Positions 26,191 to 36,000 of a DNA stretch of 64,000 nucleotides are shown piece by piece; the first letter of the stretch is position 1, and each line of letters starts with the position of its first letter. Made by a program: the position numbers and the translations under genes. This DNA comes from Maratus speciosus (taxonomy: Eukaryota > Arthropoda > Arachnida > Araneae > Salticidae), in contig OZ010795.1 of the NCBI GenBank assembly GCA_963932465.1, positions 18,349,197 through 18,413,196 of the forward strand, written 5' to 3'. Below the pieces are notes generated by a model, which was not told the origin of the DNA, did no database searches, and saw only the letters and a list, made by a program, of their open reading frames with translations.

Positions 26191-27720
26191 ATTGACAACA
26201 TTAAGAAGGCAGAAGAGACCTGCTAGGAATTCGTCCGAATCTATAATCGTATGTTTACTCACTATGTGGCAATAAATGATGATCTGCTGTTAAATATACC
26301 TGAATATCTTCATTATGTTGCAAATTTTTGATAAATGTATAAAATTCTAGTTTTTAAGCCCATGCATAACATAAACAAGGGTAATGGTCTTTCCACTAGC
26401 CATTTAAAGTATTTTTAATAACTCTATTTAAGACTTTTGTTCTTCCAAATCAAACTCTGATCGTCAACTGAAATGAAAATATTTTAATAAGAGTTGTAAT
26501 TATTATAGTTATTTTGGGGAAAAACTATTTATAGTGTTTATTAAAATTCCAAACTTCATGCCATCTGTTGCACAATATATGACGGGTGCACTCAGATAGG
26601 AGCGTGTTTGACACACTCAAGCTAATTATTAGTTGATAGTTTGATTGTTTGACAAGGAGTAATGAAAAGATTTTTAACGTTTGTTATTCTTAAATTCTTT
26701 CCACTTAAATCCCACAATAAAATGTCACCAAGAATGCCAAATCTAGATAATATGAGGAAGGTACTACCAATCCAGACTTTTACATTTACTCTAATATTCT
26801 TTCCTAGAAGAAGAAAACTGAAGCTTTTTGAAGAAAGTACTCCGTCTTGCAGAAGGTGTCACTAAAACTCTCATAAGACGTTACACAGCAATTTGAAGAG
26901 CATTCGAAATGATAAATATATTTCGAAATAATGAAATTTTGTCGTCAAACTTACCCGAGACTTTTTCGAGTAATTCCTACTTTAAATAATGTACAGTGTG
27001 TCCAATAATTTCAGTCCCATTCCAAACTCCATAAAAAAATTTCCGCTTGTGTAGGAGTGCGGATTCATTTTTCATTTTCAATTAAAATGATTTATTCTGA
27101 TTAATTTTCTGCAATTCATTTTATTCTTAAATAACTTTTAATACATTTTCATCAAGATTGTGTTCTCTAACAAACCCTCTACGTATCTTAATTTTTCGTC
27201 CTTTTTTCAAATATTAAAATAAACGAAATGTTGTGTTCCTTGAAAGGAATACGCACAGTTTATTTATTTTCTCTTTTTCTATAAATTCACTGTGCTTTTT
27301 AACTTGTCATAAAAAAAATACTTTAGACGTGCAGAATAATTTTATTATTTTTCCTTTATAAACAAAAATTGCCATTGTGAAAATGTATAGAACTAATGAT
27401 CAATTCCCTTTCGAAGAGAAAAAATAGATGTTTGTAGATACTAGGTAAATTTCTGTGCTATTGGCATTTTCGACCTAAAATATAAAAGTAACTGAAAATC
27501 AAAATTAAACAAAAACGCTGTTATAACCAAAGGAAAACAATTTCTTAGAATTTAATAATTTAAAAAAATTACATTGCCGAAAAAGAGTTATTATTAGCAT
27601 AGAAAGAAGTAAAATGATAAAATTTTATATCATGAAAACTCTGTGACAAACAAATTATATGCGAGTATCATCATAAACTTGACTTTTTTTTCTCTTTTTG
27701 AATGACTTTGATAGAATTCA
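26190..27720. repeat. Segmental duplication, left copy, unique part
   Basis: This stretch between the satellite and the IR gene aligns piecewise with 40880-42363. Examples are GAGCGTGTTTGACACACTCAAGC (26600-26622) against 41379-41402, and the shared TTCTTTCCTAGAA. It contains no recognisable gene, but shows that the repeat unit of the duplication is larger than the IR gene alone. Confidence 0.75.
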
Positions 27721-28499
27721 TTTTCTTTCGACCTAAAACTATTTCAACAATAAGAACCAAAAATGATATAAAATAGCCAGTTAGAAGGAATATAAATGCG
27801 GGAGCAACATCTATAAGAATGATTTTTCTATTAGTAGTTTCCGAATCTCCGAATAGTGATTTATATTCTTTGATATAACAAAAGATGAATCCTTAAAATA
27901 TTTCTTGTAAATTTCCGATGCCCTCATTTTGTGTACGAATGAATCCATCTTTACAACAGAAGCCTTTTCGGACCATCATTCCACGCATAGATTCTTTAAA
28001 ACGATCTTCTGTGAAATGAAATTTTTCAGGGTCAGAATGCCAACAATATCTGACGGATAGATTAAAGCAAGATTTTGCTTTTGACTATCCCGAAGAAATT
28101 TTGGGAAAGGATCCCAGTAAGACAAATTATTATTAACAGTATCTGTTGCGATTATTTTTAAATGTTCATTTTTTGAGTCCTTTCAATAACCACTCAAGGT
28201 CGGCCAAGAAATAGAATGATAATCTCCACTCTCTACAGCAAAAGCCAGCTCTGAAAGATGCTTAATTTGAGTGAGAGGGAGAATGGAGAGAAAAGATAAA
28301 AATACTGAATCGTAAGACAAGCAAAGGATCATGGCTCCTACAACCCATGAATAGACCAGCAGTTTTTCCACAAGTTTGGAAGGTTTTATAAATGAATTTT
28401 TCTTTATCAATATTGCAAAAACTTCGAAAAATATTTTGCTGAAGGTATACTTCTTTTTCAGTATGGTGTAAGTCACTATAGGCATCGCAATTACAACCG

Positions 28500-28511
28500 A
28501 TATTATCGTTA
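28500..28511. repeat. Target-site duplication, left (12 bp)
   Basis: ATATTATCGTTA matches 30847-30858 (ATATTATTGTTA) with one difference. The IR paralogue at about 46160-46176 lacks the insert, and the IR reading frame resumes right after the second copy. Confidence 0.75.
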
Positions 28512-28597
28512 TAAAAATAGCAAATAAAGCCTTTGTGCAACAATATTAAAAAGCAGAAAAACCAACGTTTAAAATGCACAAATAATATACGAAAAGC

Positions 28598-28644
28598 AGC
28601 AAACAGCTGTTTCGAATCTACTAGCGAGATTCTTCTTCAGTGCT
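28598..28644 (-). ncRNA. Hammerhead-ribozyme-like motif, left arm
   Basis: On the minus strand, AGCA pairs with TGCT (stem I), followed by CTGAAGA, a GAATCT/AGATTC stem II with a 7-base loop, GAAA, and the self-complementary stem III ACAG/CTGT, then T before the predicted cut. It mirrors the motif at 30747-30793. One extra A lies between the CTGANGA core and stem II, a departure from the consensus. Confidence 0.6.
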
Positions 28645-28832
28645 AGAGGAACAGCGTGCTAGAAAAAGCAAGGCTGAGCAAAATCATAGACAGAGACGCG
28701 CTGGCTTTTATACCCTATGCGGGTGGCGAAGGCGCCGAAACAACCAATGAGAGAGAAGCAGTGGAAACGACTGGGTGGACAAGTAGCGACATCTACCGGA
28801 GAAGTAGAGAAAAGAAACCAAAAAAAGGGGAA

Positions 28833-29466
28833 TTAAATTAACGCTTTCCAAATACTTGGAAAATCTGGAGTAGTAGATAAGTCATTGACTAAAGAGTGAG
28901 AATTTTTAATGATATGGTAAGCTTCCCAAAAATCAAGATCAAGGTTAGAAGAACATTTTTGGATAATGATGGCTGAGGAAAAATCGAACCTATGTTCAGA
29001 AGACCAAGAATGTTGAGCAATAGAAGAACGTTTGAGCTCCTGATTTTTAACATAACCTTCATGCTCTTTTAAACGAAATCTAAGAGCACGTTTAGTCTGA
29101 CCGATATAAGAAAGACCACACTGACAAGAGATCTGGTAAATGCCCCACTTATCTAGGCGATCAACGGGGTGTTTGAGATTTGAAAAAGGGATTTTATTAA
29201 CAGGAGAAAAAATAACTTTAAAATCAAACCTTCTTAGGATTTTAGCAACTTGCTGACTGATTTTAGGAAAAAAATGGTAATACAACTGAAGTATTAGAGT
29301 TGGAATTAGAATGTTTTGCAGTATGGTCGGATTTTGTCAATTTCTTATAAATAGAATCGATAATATTAGAGGAATAACCACGATCGGCAGCAATAGCTTT
29401 GAGGTAATTAAGTTCAGCACTAAGTAACTGAGGAGTGGAACAAATATTAGTAGCCCGAAAAACAAA
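28833..29466 (-). pseudogene. PLE RT C-terminus + GIY-YIG endonuclease, left arm
   Basis: Minus-strand copy of the PLE protein from FVFRATNICSTPQLL to the end. The endonuclease core is visible as WGIYQISCQCGLSYIG (GIY...YIG), then TKRALRFRLKEHEG, a histidine-bearing block and DFWEAYHIIK (glutamate of the active site). An extra A at 29268-29274 moves the upstream part (29263-29535) out of frame with the endonuclease part (28833-29285). The right-arm copy has six T at the matching place and is in frame. This arm therefore cannot make the full protein without frameshifting. Confidence 0.8.
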
Positions 29467-30559
29467 AATTTTCGAAATCGAGGAACTTATACTTCTCACT
29501 CGCGCTTGCTTGTCGCAAAATACTTTTGTTTTCAATGGTAATTTCTTCCGTATGATTGACGGTTTGGCTATGGGTAATCCTCTTAGTCCAATTTTATGCG
29601 ATGTTTATATGCACTATTTTGAGGTCAAGCTTTTTGAAATCTTAAAATTTCCGTTCTATGTTCGTTATGTTGATGATGTTTATGTCCTGATTGAAATGAA
29701 TTCGGATATTAATCATATTCTCTCTATTATGAATTCCATTGATCCCTGCATTCAATTTACCTCTGAAATTGAGACCAATAACTGTCTTTCTTTCCTGGAT
29801 GTCCTTGTTATTCGTTGTGAAAATGGCTTTCAGACTACCGTCTTTCGTAAACCGTTTGCTGTCAGTCTCCCACCTCACAGGTATTCTTCTCATCCCCCTA
29901 ACCAGAAATTCGCTGCTTTCAATACTTTTGTTTTTCGGGCTACTAATATTTGTTCCACTCCTCAGTTACTTAGTGCTGAACTTAATTACCTCAAAGCTAT
30001 TGCTGCCGATCGTGGTTATTCCTCTAATATTATCGATTCTATTTATAAGAAATTGACGAAATCCGACCATTCTGCAAAACATTCTAATTCCAACTCTAAT
30101 ACTTCAGTTGTATTACCATTTTTTCCTAAAATCAGTCAGCAAGTTGCTAAAATCCTAAGAAGGTTTGATTTTAAAGTTATTTTTTCTCCTGTTAATAAAA
30201 TCCCTTTTTCAAATCTCAAACACCCCGTTGATCGCCTAGATAATTGGGGCATTTACCAGATCTCTTGTCAGTGTGGTCTTTCTTATATCGGTCAAACTAA
30301 ACGTGCTCTTAGATTTCGTTTAAAAGAGCATGAAGGTTATGTTAAAAATCAGGAGCTCAAACGTTCTTGTATTGCTCAACATTCTTGGTCTTCTCAACAT
30401 AGGTTCGATTTTTCCTCAGCCATCATTATCCAAAAATGTTCTTCTAACCTTGATCTTGATTTTTGGGAAGCTTACCATATCATTAAAAATTCTCACTCTT
30501 TAGTCAATGACTTATCTAGTACTCCAGATTTTCCAAGTATTTGGAAAGCGTTAATTTAA
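29435..30559 (+). CDS. PLE reverse transcriptase / GIY-YIG endonuclease, 5'-truncated
   Basis: A 374-codon open frame. The first ten or so residues are read from the left arm across the junction. Authentic PLE protein starts near EIEELILLTRACL. Visible RT blocks are FVFNGNFFRMIDGLAMGNPLSP (block 4) and FYVRYVDDVYVLI (block 5, with the YVDD metal-binding pair at about residues 79-82), then LSFLDVLVIR. A linker (FVFRATNICSTP...) follows, then the endonuclease: GIYQISC...YIG at about residues 276-290, the RFRLKEH basic helix and FWEAYHI. Blocks 1-3 of the RT are missing and the start is a fusion, so polymerase activity is unlikely although the frame is open. Confidence 0.8.
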   Translation: MEQILVARKTKIFEIEELILLTRACLSQNTFVFNGNFFRMIDGLAMGNPLSPILCDVYMHYFEVKLFEILKFPFYVRYVDDVYVLIEMNSDINHILSIMNSIDPCIQFTSEIETNNCLSFLDVLVIRCENGFQTTVFRKPFAVSLPPHRYSSHPPNQKFAAFNTFVFRATNICSTPQLLSAELNYLKAIAADRGYSSNIIDSIYKKLTKSDHSAKHSNSNSNTSVVLPFFPKISQQVAKILRRFDFKVIFSPVNKIPFSNLKHPVDRLDNWGIYQISCQCGLSYIGQTKRALRFRLKEHEGYVKNQELKRSCIAQHSWSSQHRFDFSSAIIIQKCSSNLDLDFWEAYHIIKNSHSLVNDLSSTPDFPSIWKALI

Positions 30560-30678
30560 TTCCCCTTTTTTGGTTTCTTTTCTCTACTTCTCCGGTAGAT
30601 GTCGCTACTTGTCCACACAGTCGTTTCCACTGCTTCTCTCTCATTGGTTGTTTCGGCGCCTTCGCCACCCCCATAGGG

Positions 30679-30686
30679 TATAAAAG
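30679..30686 (+). promoter_or_regulatory. TATA box in PLE terminal region
   Basis: TATAAAAG lies about 65 bp upstream of the hammerhead motif. The left arm has the same motif on the minus strand near 28707-28714. As in PLE terminal repeats, it would drive transcription outward toward the element end, here into the split IR gene on each side. The promoter role is inferred from the motif and position. Confidence 0.45.
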
Positions 30687-30746
30687 CTAGCGCGTCTCTG
30701 TCTATGATTTTGCTCAGCCTTGCTTTTTCTAGCACGCTGTTCCTCT

Positions 30747-30793
30747 AGCACTGAAGAAGAATCTCGCTAGTAGATTCGAAACAGCTGTTTGCT
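30747..30793 (+). ncRNA. Hammerhead-ribozyme-like motif, right arm
   Basis: Order and pairing: AGCA (30747-30750), CTGAAGA (30751-30757), one A, stem II GAATCT (30759-30764) with AGATTC (30772-30777), GAAA (30778-30781), stem III ACAG (30781-30784) with CTGT (30785-30788) without a loop, T30789 at the cleavage position, and TGCT (30790-30793), which closes stem I with AGCA. This is the type I order. Small type I hammerheads have been reported in Penelope-like elements, and a loop-less self-complementary stem III would favour pairing of two RNA copies. The extra A before stem II departs from consensus and might weaken activity. Confidence 0.65.
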
Positions 30794-30846
30794 GCTTTTC
30801 GTATATTATTTGTGCATTTTAAACGTTGGTTTTTCTGCTTTTTTTT

Positions 30847-30858
30847 ATATTATTGTTA
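30847..30858. repeat. Target-site duplication, right (12 bp)
   Basis: ATATTATTGTTA is the partner of 28500-28511. The IR coding sequence continues immediately after it. Confidence 0.75.
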
Positions 30859-31498
30859 GCCATACAGACAACGAAAACACTTGAAAATTGCCGAAAATGT
30901 GTGGTTTATACTCCGGTGTTCGTGTAACAAATGTATAATTGGCCAATTCGTATGGGTAAGCAAAATCCACTACTGTTGCTTCATGTTCAGTCATATGTGA
31001 TGAAATAATTCCAACATCTATTTCTGAGTGAATGATTTTTTAAAAATAATCCTCTCAAAGTACCATTTGGACAAACTCTATCTTGTTCATAAGTCATAAC
31101 AACACTTATTCGGTCAAAATATTTTGTATGTTGTTAAAGGTACTGTATGAGTGAAAGTAGTAATTGTCCGCCTATATTTGTTTTCGATAAGAAAAATTAT
31201 AATCTCGGTCCACCGGATTCAAAGGGTTTATAAGGGAAAGCATTAAATCCAAGGATTATTTCTTTTTGGATTCCATATTCTTCTTTCCTTTAATATTCCA
31301 TGTGAGTTATGTAGAAATGTTCACAACATTAATATTCAATAATTTCAAGCGTAATTTCACTGCTGAAATGTAGTTGAAAAATTAATTAAAATTGTATTTT
31401 CACCGATGCTGGGTTTGTTTGCGTCTCATGTTACGCCGCTAGGAATGTGTGCTCATGAAGACTTCTCCATCTTGTTCTGCGGTTGCAGCCTTACCGAC

Positions 31499-31507
31499 TT
31501 ATATAAG
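31499..31507 (+). promoter_or_regulatory. Upstream TATA motif of tRNA-like unit 1
   Basis: TTATATAAG lies 24-32 bp before the tRNA-like start. Arthropod tRNA genes often depend on a TATA-like element at about this distance for Pol III transcription. The same motif sits at the same offset in all four units (31823, 32147, 32471). Confidence 0.5.
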
Positions 31508-31530
31508 TGAGAAATGCCAGGCTGGACATC

Positions 31531-31601
31531 GTCCTTGTGGTTTAGTGGTAGAGCACTGGGGATCTATTCCAGGGACCCGGGTTCGATTCCCGGCTTGGAC
31601 A
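31531..31601 (+). tRNA. tRNA-Gly-shaped tRNA-like gene, unit 1, UCU at the anticodon
   Basis: This 71-nt segment has the length and much of the body of a eukaryotic tRNA-Gly: TGGTTTAGTGGTAGA (A box, with G18G19) and GACCCGGGTTCGATTCCCGG (T-arm, perfect B box). The anticodon stem CTGGG/TCCAG encloses GATCTAT, which places TCT at the anticodon and A, not T, at position 33. The acceptor stem GTCCTTG/CTTGGAC pairs at the outer four and innermost positions but has two T-T mismatches. TTTTT follows at once as a Pol III terminator, and a TATA motif lies upstream. It may be an unusual tRNA, a tRNA-like RNA or a recent tRNA-derived repeat. Unit 1 is the most canonical of the four. Confidence 0.55.
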
Positions 31602-31854
31602 TTTTTCACTAAGTTGGTTTACGCTTTGTTAGCAATGTGATAATTCACAACATTAATATTCAATAATTTCAAGTGTAATTTCACTGCTGAAATGTAGTTG
31701 AAAAATTAATTAAAATTGTATATTCACCGATGCTGGGTTTGTTTGCGTCTCATGTTACGCCGCTAGGAATGTGTGCTCATGAAGACTTCTCCATCTTGTT
31801 CTGCGGTTGCAGCCTTACCGACTTATATAAGTGAGAAATGCCAGGCTGGACATC

Positions 31855-31925
31855 GTCCTTGTGGTTTAGTGATAGAGCACTGGAGATCTATTCCAGGGAC
31901 CCGGGTTCGATTCCCGGCTTGGACA
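31855..31925 (+). tRNA. tRNA-Gly-shaped tRNA-like gene, unit 2
   Basis: Same layout as unit 1, but the D-loop reads AGTGATAG, losing one of the two conserved G residues, and the anticodon stem is CTGGA/TCCAG (fully paired). The B box and terminator are intact. Confidence 0.45.
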
Positions 31926-32178
31926 TTTTTCACTAAGTTGGTTTACGCTTTGTTAGCAATGTGATAATTCACAACATTAATATTCAATAATTTCAAGCGT
32001 AATTTCACTGCTGAAATGTAGTTGAAAAATTAATTAAAATTGTATATTCACCGATGCTGGGTTTGTTTGCGTCTCATGTTACGCCGCTAGGAATGTGTGC
32101 TCATGAAGACTTCTCCATCTTGTTCTGCGGTTGCAGCCTTACCGACTTATATAAGTGAGAAATGCCAGGCTGGACATC

Positions 32179-32249
32179 GTCCTTGTGGTTTAGTGATAGA
32201 GCACTGGAGATCTATTCCAGGGACCCGGGTTCGATTCCCGGCTTGGACA
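32179..32249 (+). tRNA. tRNA-Gly-shaped tRNA-like gene, unit 3
   Basis: Same as unit 2 in the tRNA-like segment: AGTGATAG in the D-loop, TCT at the anticodon with A at position 33, B box and T-run terminator present. Confidence 0.45.
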
Positions 32250-32502
32250 TTTTTCACTAAGTTGGTTTACGCTTTGTTAGCAATGTGATAATTCACAACA
32301 TTAATATTCAATAATTTCAAGCGTAATTTCACTGCTGAAATGTAGTTGAAAAATTAATTAAAATTGTATATTCACCGATGCTGGGTTTGTTTGCGTCTCA
32401 TGTTACGCCGCTAGGAATGTGTGCTCATGAAGACTTCTCCATCTTGTTCTGCGGTTGCAGCCTTACCGACTTATATAAGTGAGAAATGCTAGGCTGGACA
32501 TC

Positions 32503-32573
32503 GTCCTTGTGGTTTAGTGATAGAGCACTGGAGATCTATTCCAGGGACCCGCGTTCGATTCCCGGCTTGGACA
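32503..32573 (+). tRNA. tRNA-Gly-shaped tRNA-like gene, unit 4, T-stem damaged
   Basis: As units 2 and 3, but the T stem carries a G-to-C change (CCGCG against CCCGG), which breaks a pair in the T stem next to the B box. This last full unit looks the least likely to work. Confidence 0.4.
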
Positions 32574-32689
32574 TTTTTCACTAAGTTGGTGTACGCTTTG
32601 TTAGCAATGTGATAATTCACAACATTAATATTCAATAATTTCAAGCGTAATTTCACTGCTGAAATGTAGTTGAAAATTTAATTAAAATC

Positions 32690-34641
32690 AAACCTGCATT
32701 TTGATCTTCTCAAATGTATAATTTAGAAATTGCGTGAGGTGTGTTATAATTAATCTACAATTTTTAAGTTTTATAATTAATGGTGTTTTTTAATTAATCT
32801 GTCTAATGTTTTATAATTAATCTACAAGCTTTTTTCTTTTGAATTGCTTCGTAATTTCGATAAACAAGTTTCACTTTTACTTTATATTGTGTCGATTATT
32901 ATACATTTGTGAATATAAAAAGGAACTATAAATATAATATTAATTCAATAATAAGATTTAGCATGACATAATTAACATTTTTAAAGTACAATATGAAAAT
33001 TCTGCTCTCTTAGTTTGGGAAAACTTATAATAGTTATTAGGTATACACTCTTAATTGAAGAGCTCCATAAAAGCTCGCCACAGATATTTTATATACATTA
33101 CAAGTAATGAACATATATTTGCGTCATAAAATAATGTCAAGACAATCATATGATCATTTCATAACATTTTTATGGGCAATAAACGTTGAACTAAATATTG
33201 ATGATAAAGATATAAGCTGTTTACTATAAATATTTCAGGGCAGTGAGAATATTAAAATAATACTTTAGAGGGCAGCAGCAATTTAAAAGATTATAATCAG
33301 TTTACTATTAATGCATTGTAAACTATATTGTGTAAAATTTATATTTCATTCAACGTAGAGAATATTTTATACTAGGAATGGGAAAAAGATTTTAATATTA
33401 TTATATAAAATAATAGTTCGATAAATATGCGTTAAACGGCAAAGCCTATGGAAGATAAGAAAAGAACGAAAAAATCGTATTGAAAAAATATCAAAGAAAA
33501 TGTTAAATAAAATTTGAAATTAATAACTGTATATTAGCAATACTGTGGACTCCTATTAGGGCAATTTTGCATTTGTGTAAATTAATTTTTATAAAACCCC
33601 ATTACTTGTAAAAAATAATACACTGGAAATATTTCCAAATACAAACCATTATTGCATAGTACTGGCATAGCATTGAAAATATTTATGTAGAAATGTTGTC
33701 TTAACATTGAAAATTTCGCAAATGAAATAATGATACAATTCTTGTCAATATTGGAGCGATATTGGTAGTATGTAAACACCCCCAATTTTGTTCGTATTAG
33801 CCGACGTATACTCAAAACAGCTCTTTTTAACCAATATGAATAATATCATCTCAATATTATGTAGGGTTTTTAGCAATTTTTAAAAAACTTAAAAAGTTTC
33901 ATTCGTGGAAAGAACTAGTACTCATACGTACAACTTAAAAATTACAGTGTAGAAAACTCACAAGGCAACTTTAACAATGCAATCTATTTTATAAAATACA
34001 CCGACAGAAAAAATTAAAGGAATAACTATAAAAAAGGGGTACTTTATGTTAATTCTTTTAAGCGACGTCCAATGAAGTATTTTTTTTTTCAGTATTCCCA
34101 ACCCGATATCAACACGAAGTATCGGTTTTTAATAGAATATCAATTCTCAAGCAAAATTTTTCATGTTCAACAAGCGTGTTCGACAGACAAACATGCTGCA
34201 TCATAAAATGAACATTATTCTGTTACTCTTACATATATGAATTCTGTCCAGCAACAGAAAACGTTTACTTGAGAAGTGATAGCATCCAAAAAATCGATAT
34301 TTCTTGTAGATATCTATTTAGGAAAACTTATAAAAACACTATAAAAACTACTCAAAAACGTTTCCGAACAATGCGGGCAAAACGTTAGATCAAGAATTGT
34401 TTTTTTTTTCAGAAATCTGTTTGTTTGTGGCATTTCTGAAGATAAACAAACACTTTTAGAATCGTGAGTAACCCGTATAAGGTTGCATTATATTTTATAA
34501 ACCTTCTTGCCAATTTAAGAAACATTTTTCTATGATTAATGCATGGTGATTACAATCTTCAAATTTGTTTTATCTAACATTTTGTTATTTTCTGTAGAAA
34601 CTGTAAATAAAGTATATTTTCTGTAAATATACTTGATAGTA

Positions 34642-34710
<69 letters not shown>

Positions 34711-35998
34711 TATACTAGTTATCAATTACAGATTATCAAATTTAAGTAAAAAATATAAATATTTTATTTATAAGTATTTAAATGATTAACACATATTATA
34801 TTTCATCAAGTGTTTTTATCAGTAGCTGAGGCACAGATTATCGAAACATCTATAAAAATGTAATACATTATGCATTTATCATGTATTTTTAAAAACATTA
34901 TATAAAGTAGAGGTTCTCGTATACAAATCCTTTATCTATAATTTGAATTTAAAAACAAAATTGTAAATTACACTGCTAACAATATCAATCACGTTCATAA
35001 AGCCATTTACCTGAAACACTACCATTCTTCATATATCCAAAGGAACAAAATAAGTAAAATTTTTTCCTGTATATACTAATATAGTCAAGAAATATCCATT
35101 TCCCCCATCTACTAATTTGTTTGGATACAAATTAAATAAAAAACGTTTTCTTCATTTTTTTTTCTATTTCTGTACAAAAGAAGCATTTTAAAGTGTCTTC
35201 AGACATTTACGTACATGAGAAATATATTTTCACATTAGTAATTCCAATCAGTAACTTCAAAATGGTCTAAAAGGCCATTCGCATTTCATATGATTACCTT
35301 AAAATTTAATAAGGCTTACAAGTTGAATAAACCGGAAGTCGAATTATCCAGTATTTCTAATTATCCAAATTCGAATTAAGGATAGTTAATTGCATAAAAT
35401 AGCAACAAAGACATTTCATTTTTAGGAATTTTGAAAAATGACAAATATTAAGACACATAAAATTAAAAATAAATAATCTAACGCAGAAACTACATACATG
35501 CTTGTATGGAGATACTATAATGATCGCTTCCTCCTCTTTTCTAGAACTAAGTTACTATGTTATCAATCAAAATTGAGATACTCCTTTCACCCTACTATGT
35601 GATATTAACACATTTCCCTCTCTTTTAAATTAACGATTTTGAATTTGCGATTTCATTTATATGAATCTAGGAAAAATGTAATTTGTGAAAAGAAAAGCAG
35701 ATAATTTTCGAAATTTATCTATACAATTCAACGTGGCTTTCCAAGTAATACTTTACATATTCATTCACAATTGTTAAAGCATCAAAATTGGTTCACGTCT
35801 CAAGTTAGGGACAAAACTGTCATCATGAGACGAACCACAGTTAAATTATTTGAATCCCATCCACCACTGTTATTGTTATATTATTATTATTATTAGACGT
35901 TATGTTTTCTGAAATCTTCATTATTTTAAGAAAGAAAAAAACGTTTTGCAAAAATTTCTTGTTCAAGCAGATTTTCCGCTATGTAATAAATCCAAATG
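32690..35998. other. No gene recognised
   Basis: AT-rich spacer containing an (AAT)n microsatellite at about 34642-34710. The 77-codon ORF at 33582-33815 (minus) has no recognisable domain. Confidence 0.6.
34642..34710. repeat. (AAT)n microsatellite
   Basis: An uninterrupted trinucleotide run of about 23 repeats. Confidence 0.95.
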
Positions 35999-36000
35999 TA

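Larger units (their letters stand above)
28550..29466 (-). repeat. Left arm of the PLE palindrome
   Basis: Reverse complement of about 29929-30843. It carries the same linker, endonuclease region, TATA motif and hammerhead motif. It differs from the right arm by scattered substitutions and by one extra base in an A-run at 29268-29274 that shifts the frame. Confidence 0.9.
29929..30843 (+). repeat. Right arm of the PLE palindrome
   Basis: Plus-strand partner of 28550-29466. It contains the linker, endonuclease, a TATA motif and the hammerhead motif, and ends in a T-run beside the target duplication. Confidence 0.9.
28512..30846. mobile_element. Palindromic Penelope-like element (PLE)
   Basis: The insert consists of two head-to-head copies of the 3' part of a Penelope-like retroelement. 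The left arm (about 28550-29466, minus strand) and right arm (about 29929-30843, plus strand) are near-identical reverse complements. The middle 29467-29928 holds extra reverse-transcriptase sequence belonging to the plus-strand copy. Penelope-like elements encode a reverse transcriptase joined to a GIY-YIG endonuclease, and often carry terminal repeats in direct or inverted order. The first RT blocks are absent, so the copy is 5'-truncated. About 40 bp at the left (28512-28550) is not mirrored on the right. Confidence 0.85.
27735..31276 (-). pseudogene. Ionotropic receptor (IR)-like gene, copy 1, disrupted
   Basis: This is a minus-strand copy of a variant ionotropic glutamate receptor, a ligand-gated channel of sensory or neuronal membranes. 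The N-terminal part (31276-30859) encodes part of the ligand-binding domain, including HTKYFDRISV and the pre-membrane KPHIFGNFQVFSLSVWL. The rest (28499-27735) encodes membrane segment 1 (MPIVTYTIL), the pore region (LLVYSWVVGAMILCLSYDSVFLSFLSILP), ESGDYH, and the last membrane segment (APAFIFLLTGYFISFLVLIVEI). A Penelope-like element splits the gene inside membrane segment 1. It also has stops in the N-terminal part, a stop at 28183, and a one-base deletion near 27866-27875. The closest relative in the window is 45398-46608. Confidence 0.85.
31320..32689 (+). repeat. 324-bp tandem repeat, 4 units plus a partial
   Basis: Units start at 31320, 31644, 31968 and 32292, each exactly 324 bp, and a fifth begins at 32616 and breaks off after about 73 bases. 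Each unit begins TTCACAACATTAATATTCAA and contains a tRNA-like gene. Differences between units are few, so the expansion is recent. The array lies directly upstream of IR copy 1 and is not present beside IR copy 2. Confidence 0.95.

Noticed and set aside
29435..30559. Functional PLE polymerase
   Set aside because: The frame is open, but RT blocks 1-3 are absent and the first residues come from the inverted arm, so a working enzyme is not expected.
31449..32288. Three identical 63-codon ORFs that look like a small gene family
   Set aside because: Each spans the tRNA-like segment of the 324-bp unit, and the shared peptide includes the translated T-arm. The RNA reading explains the conservation better.
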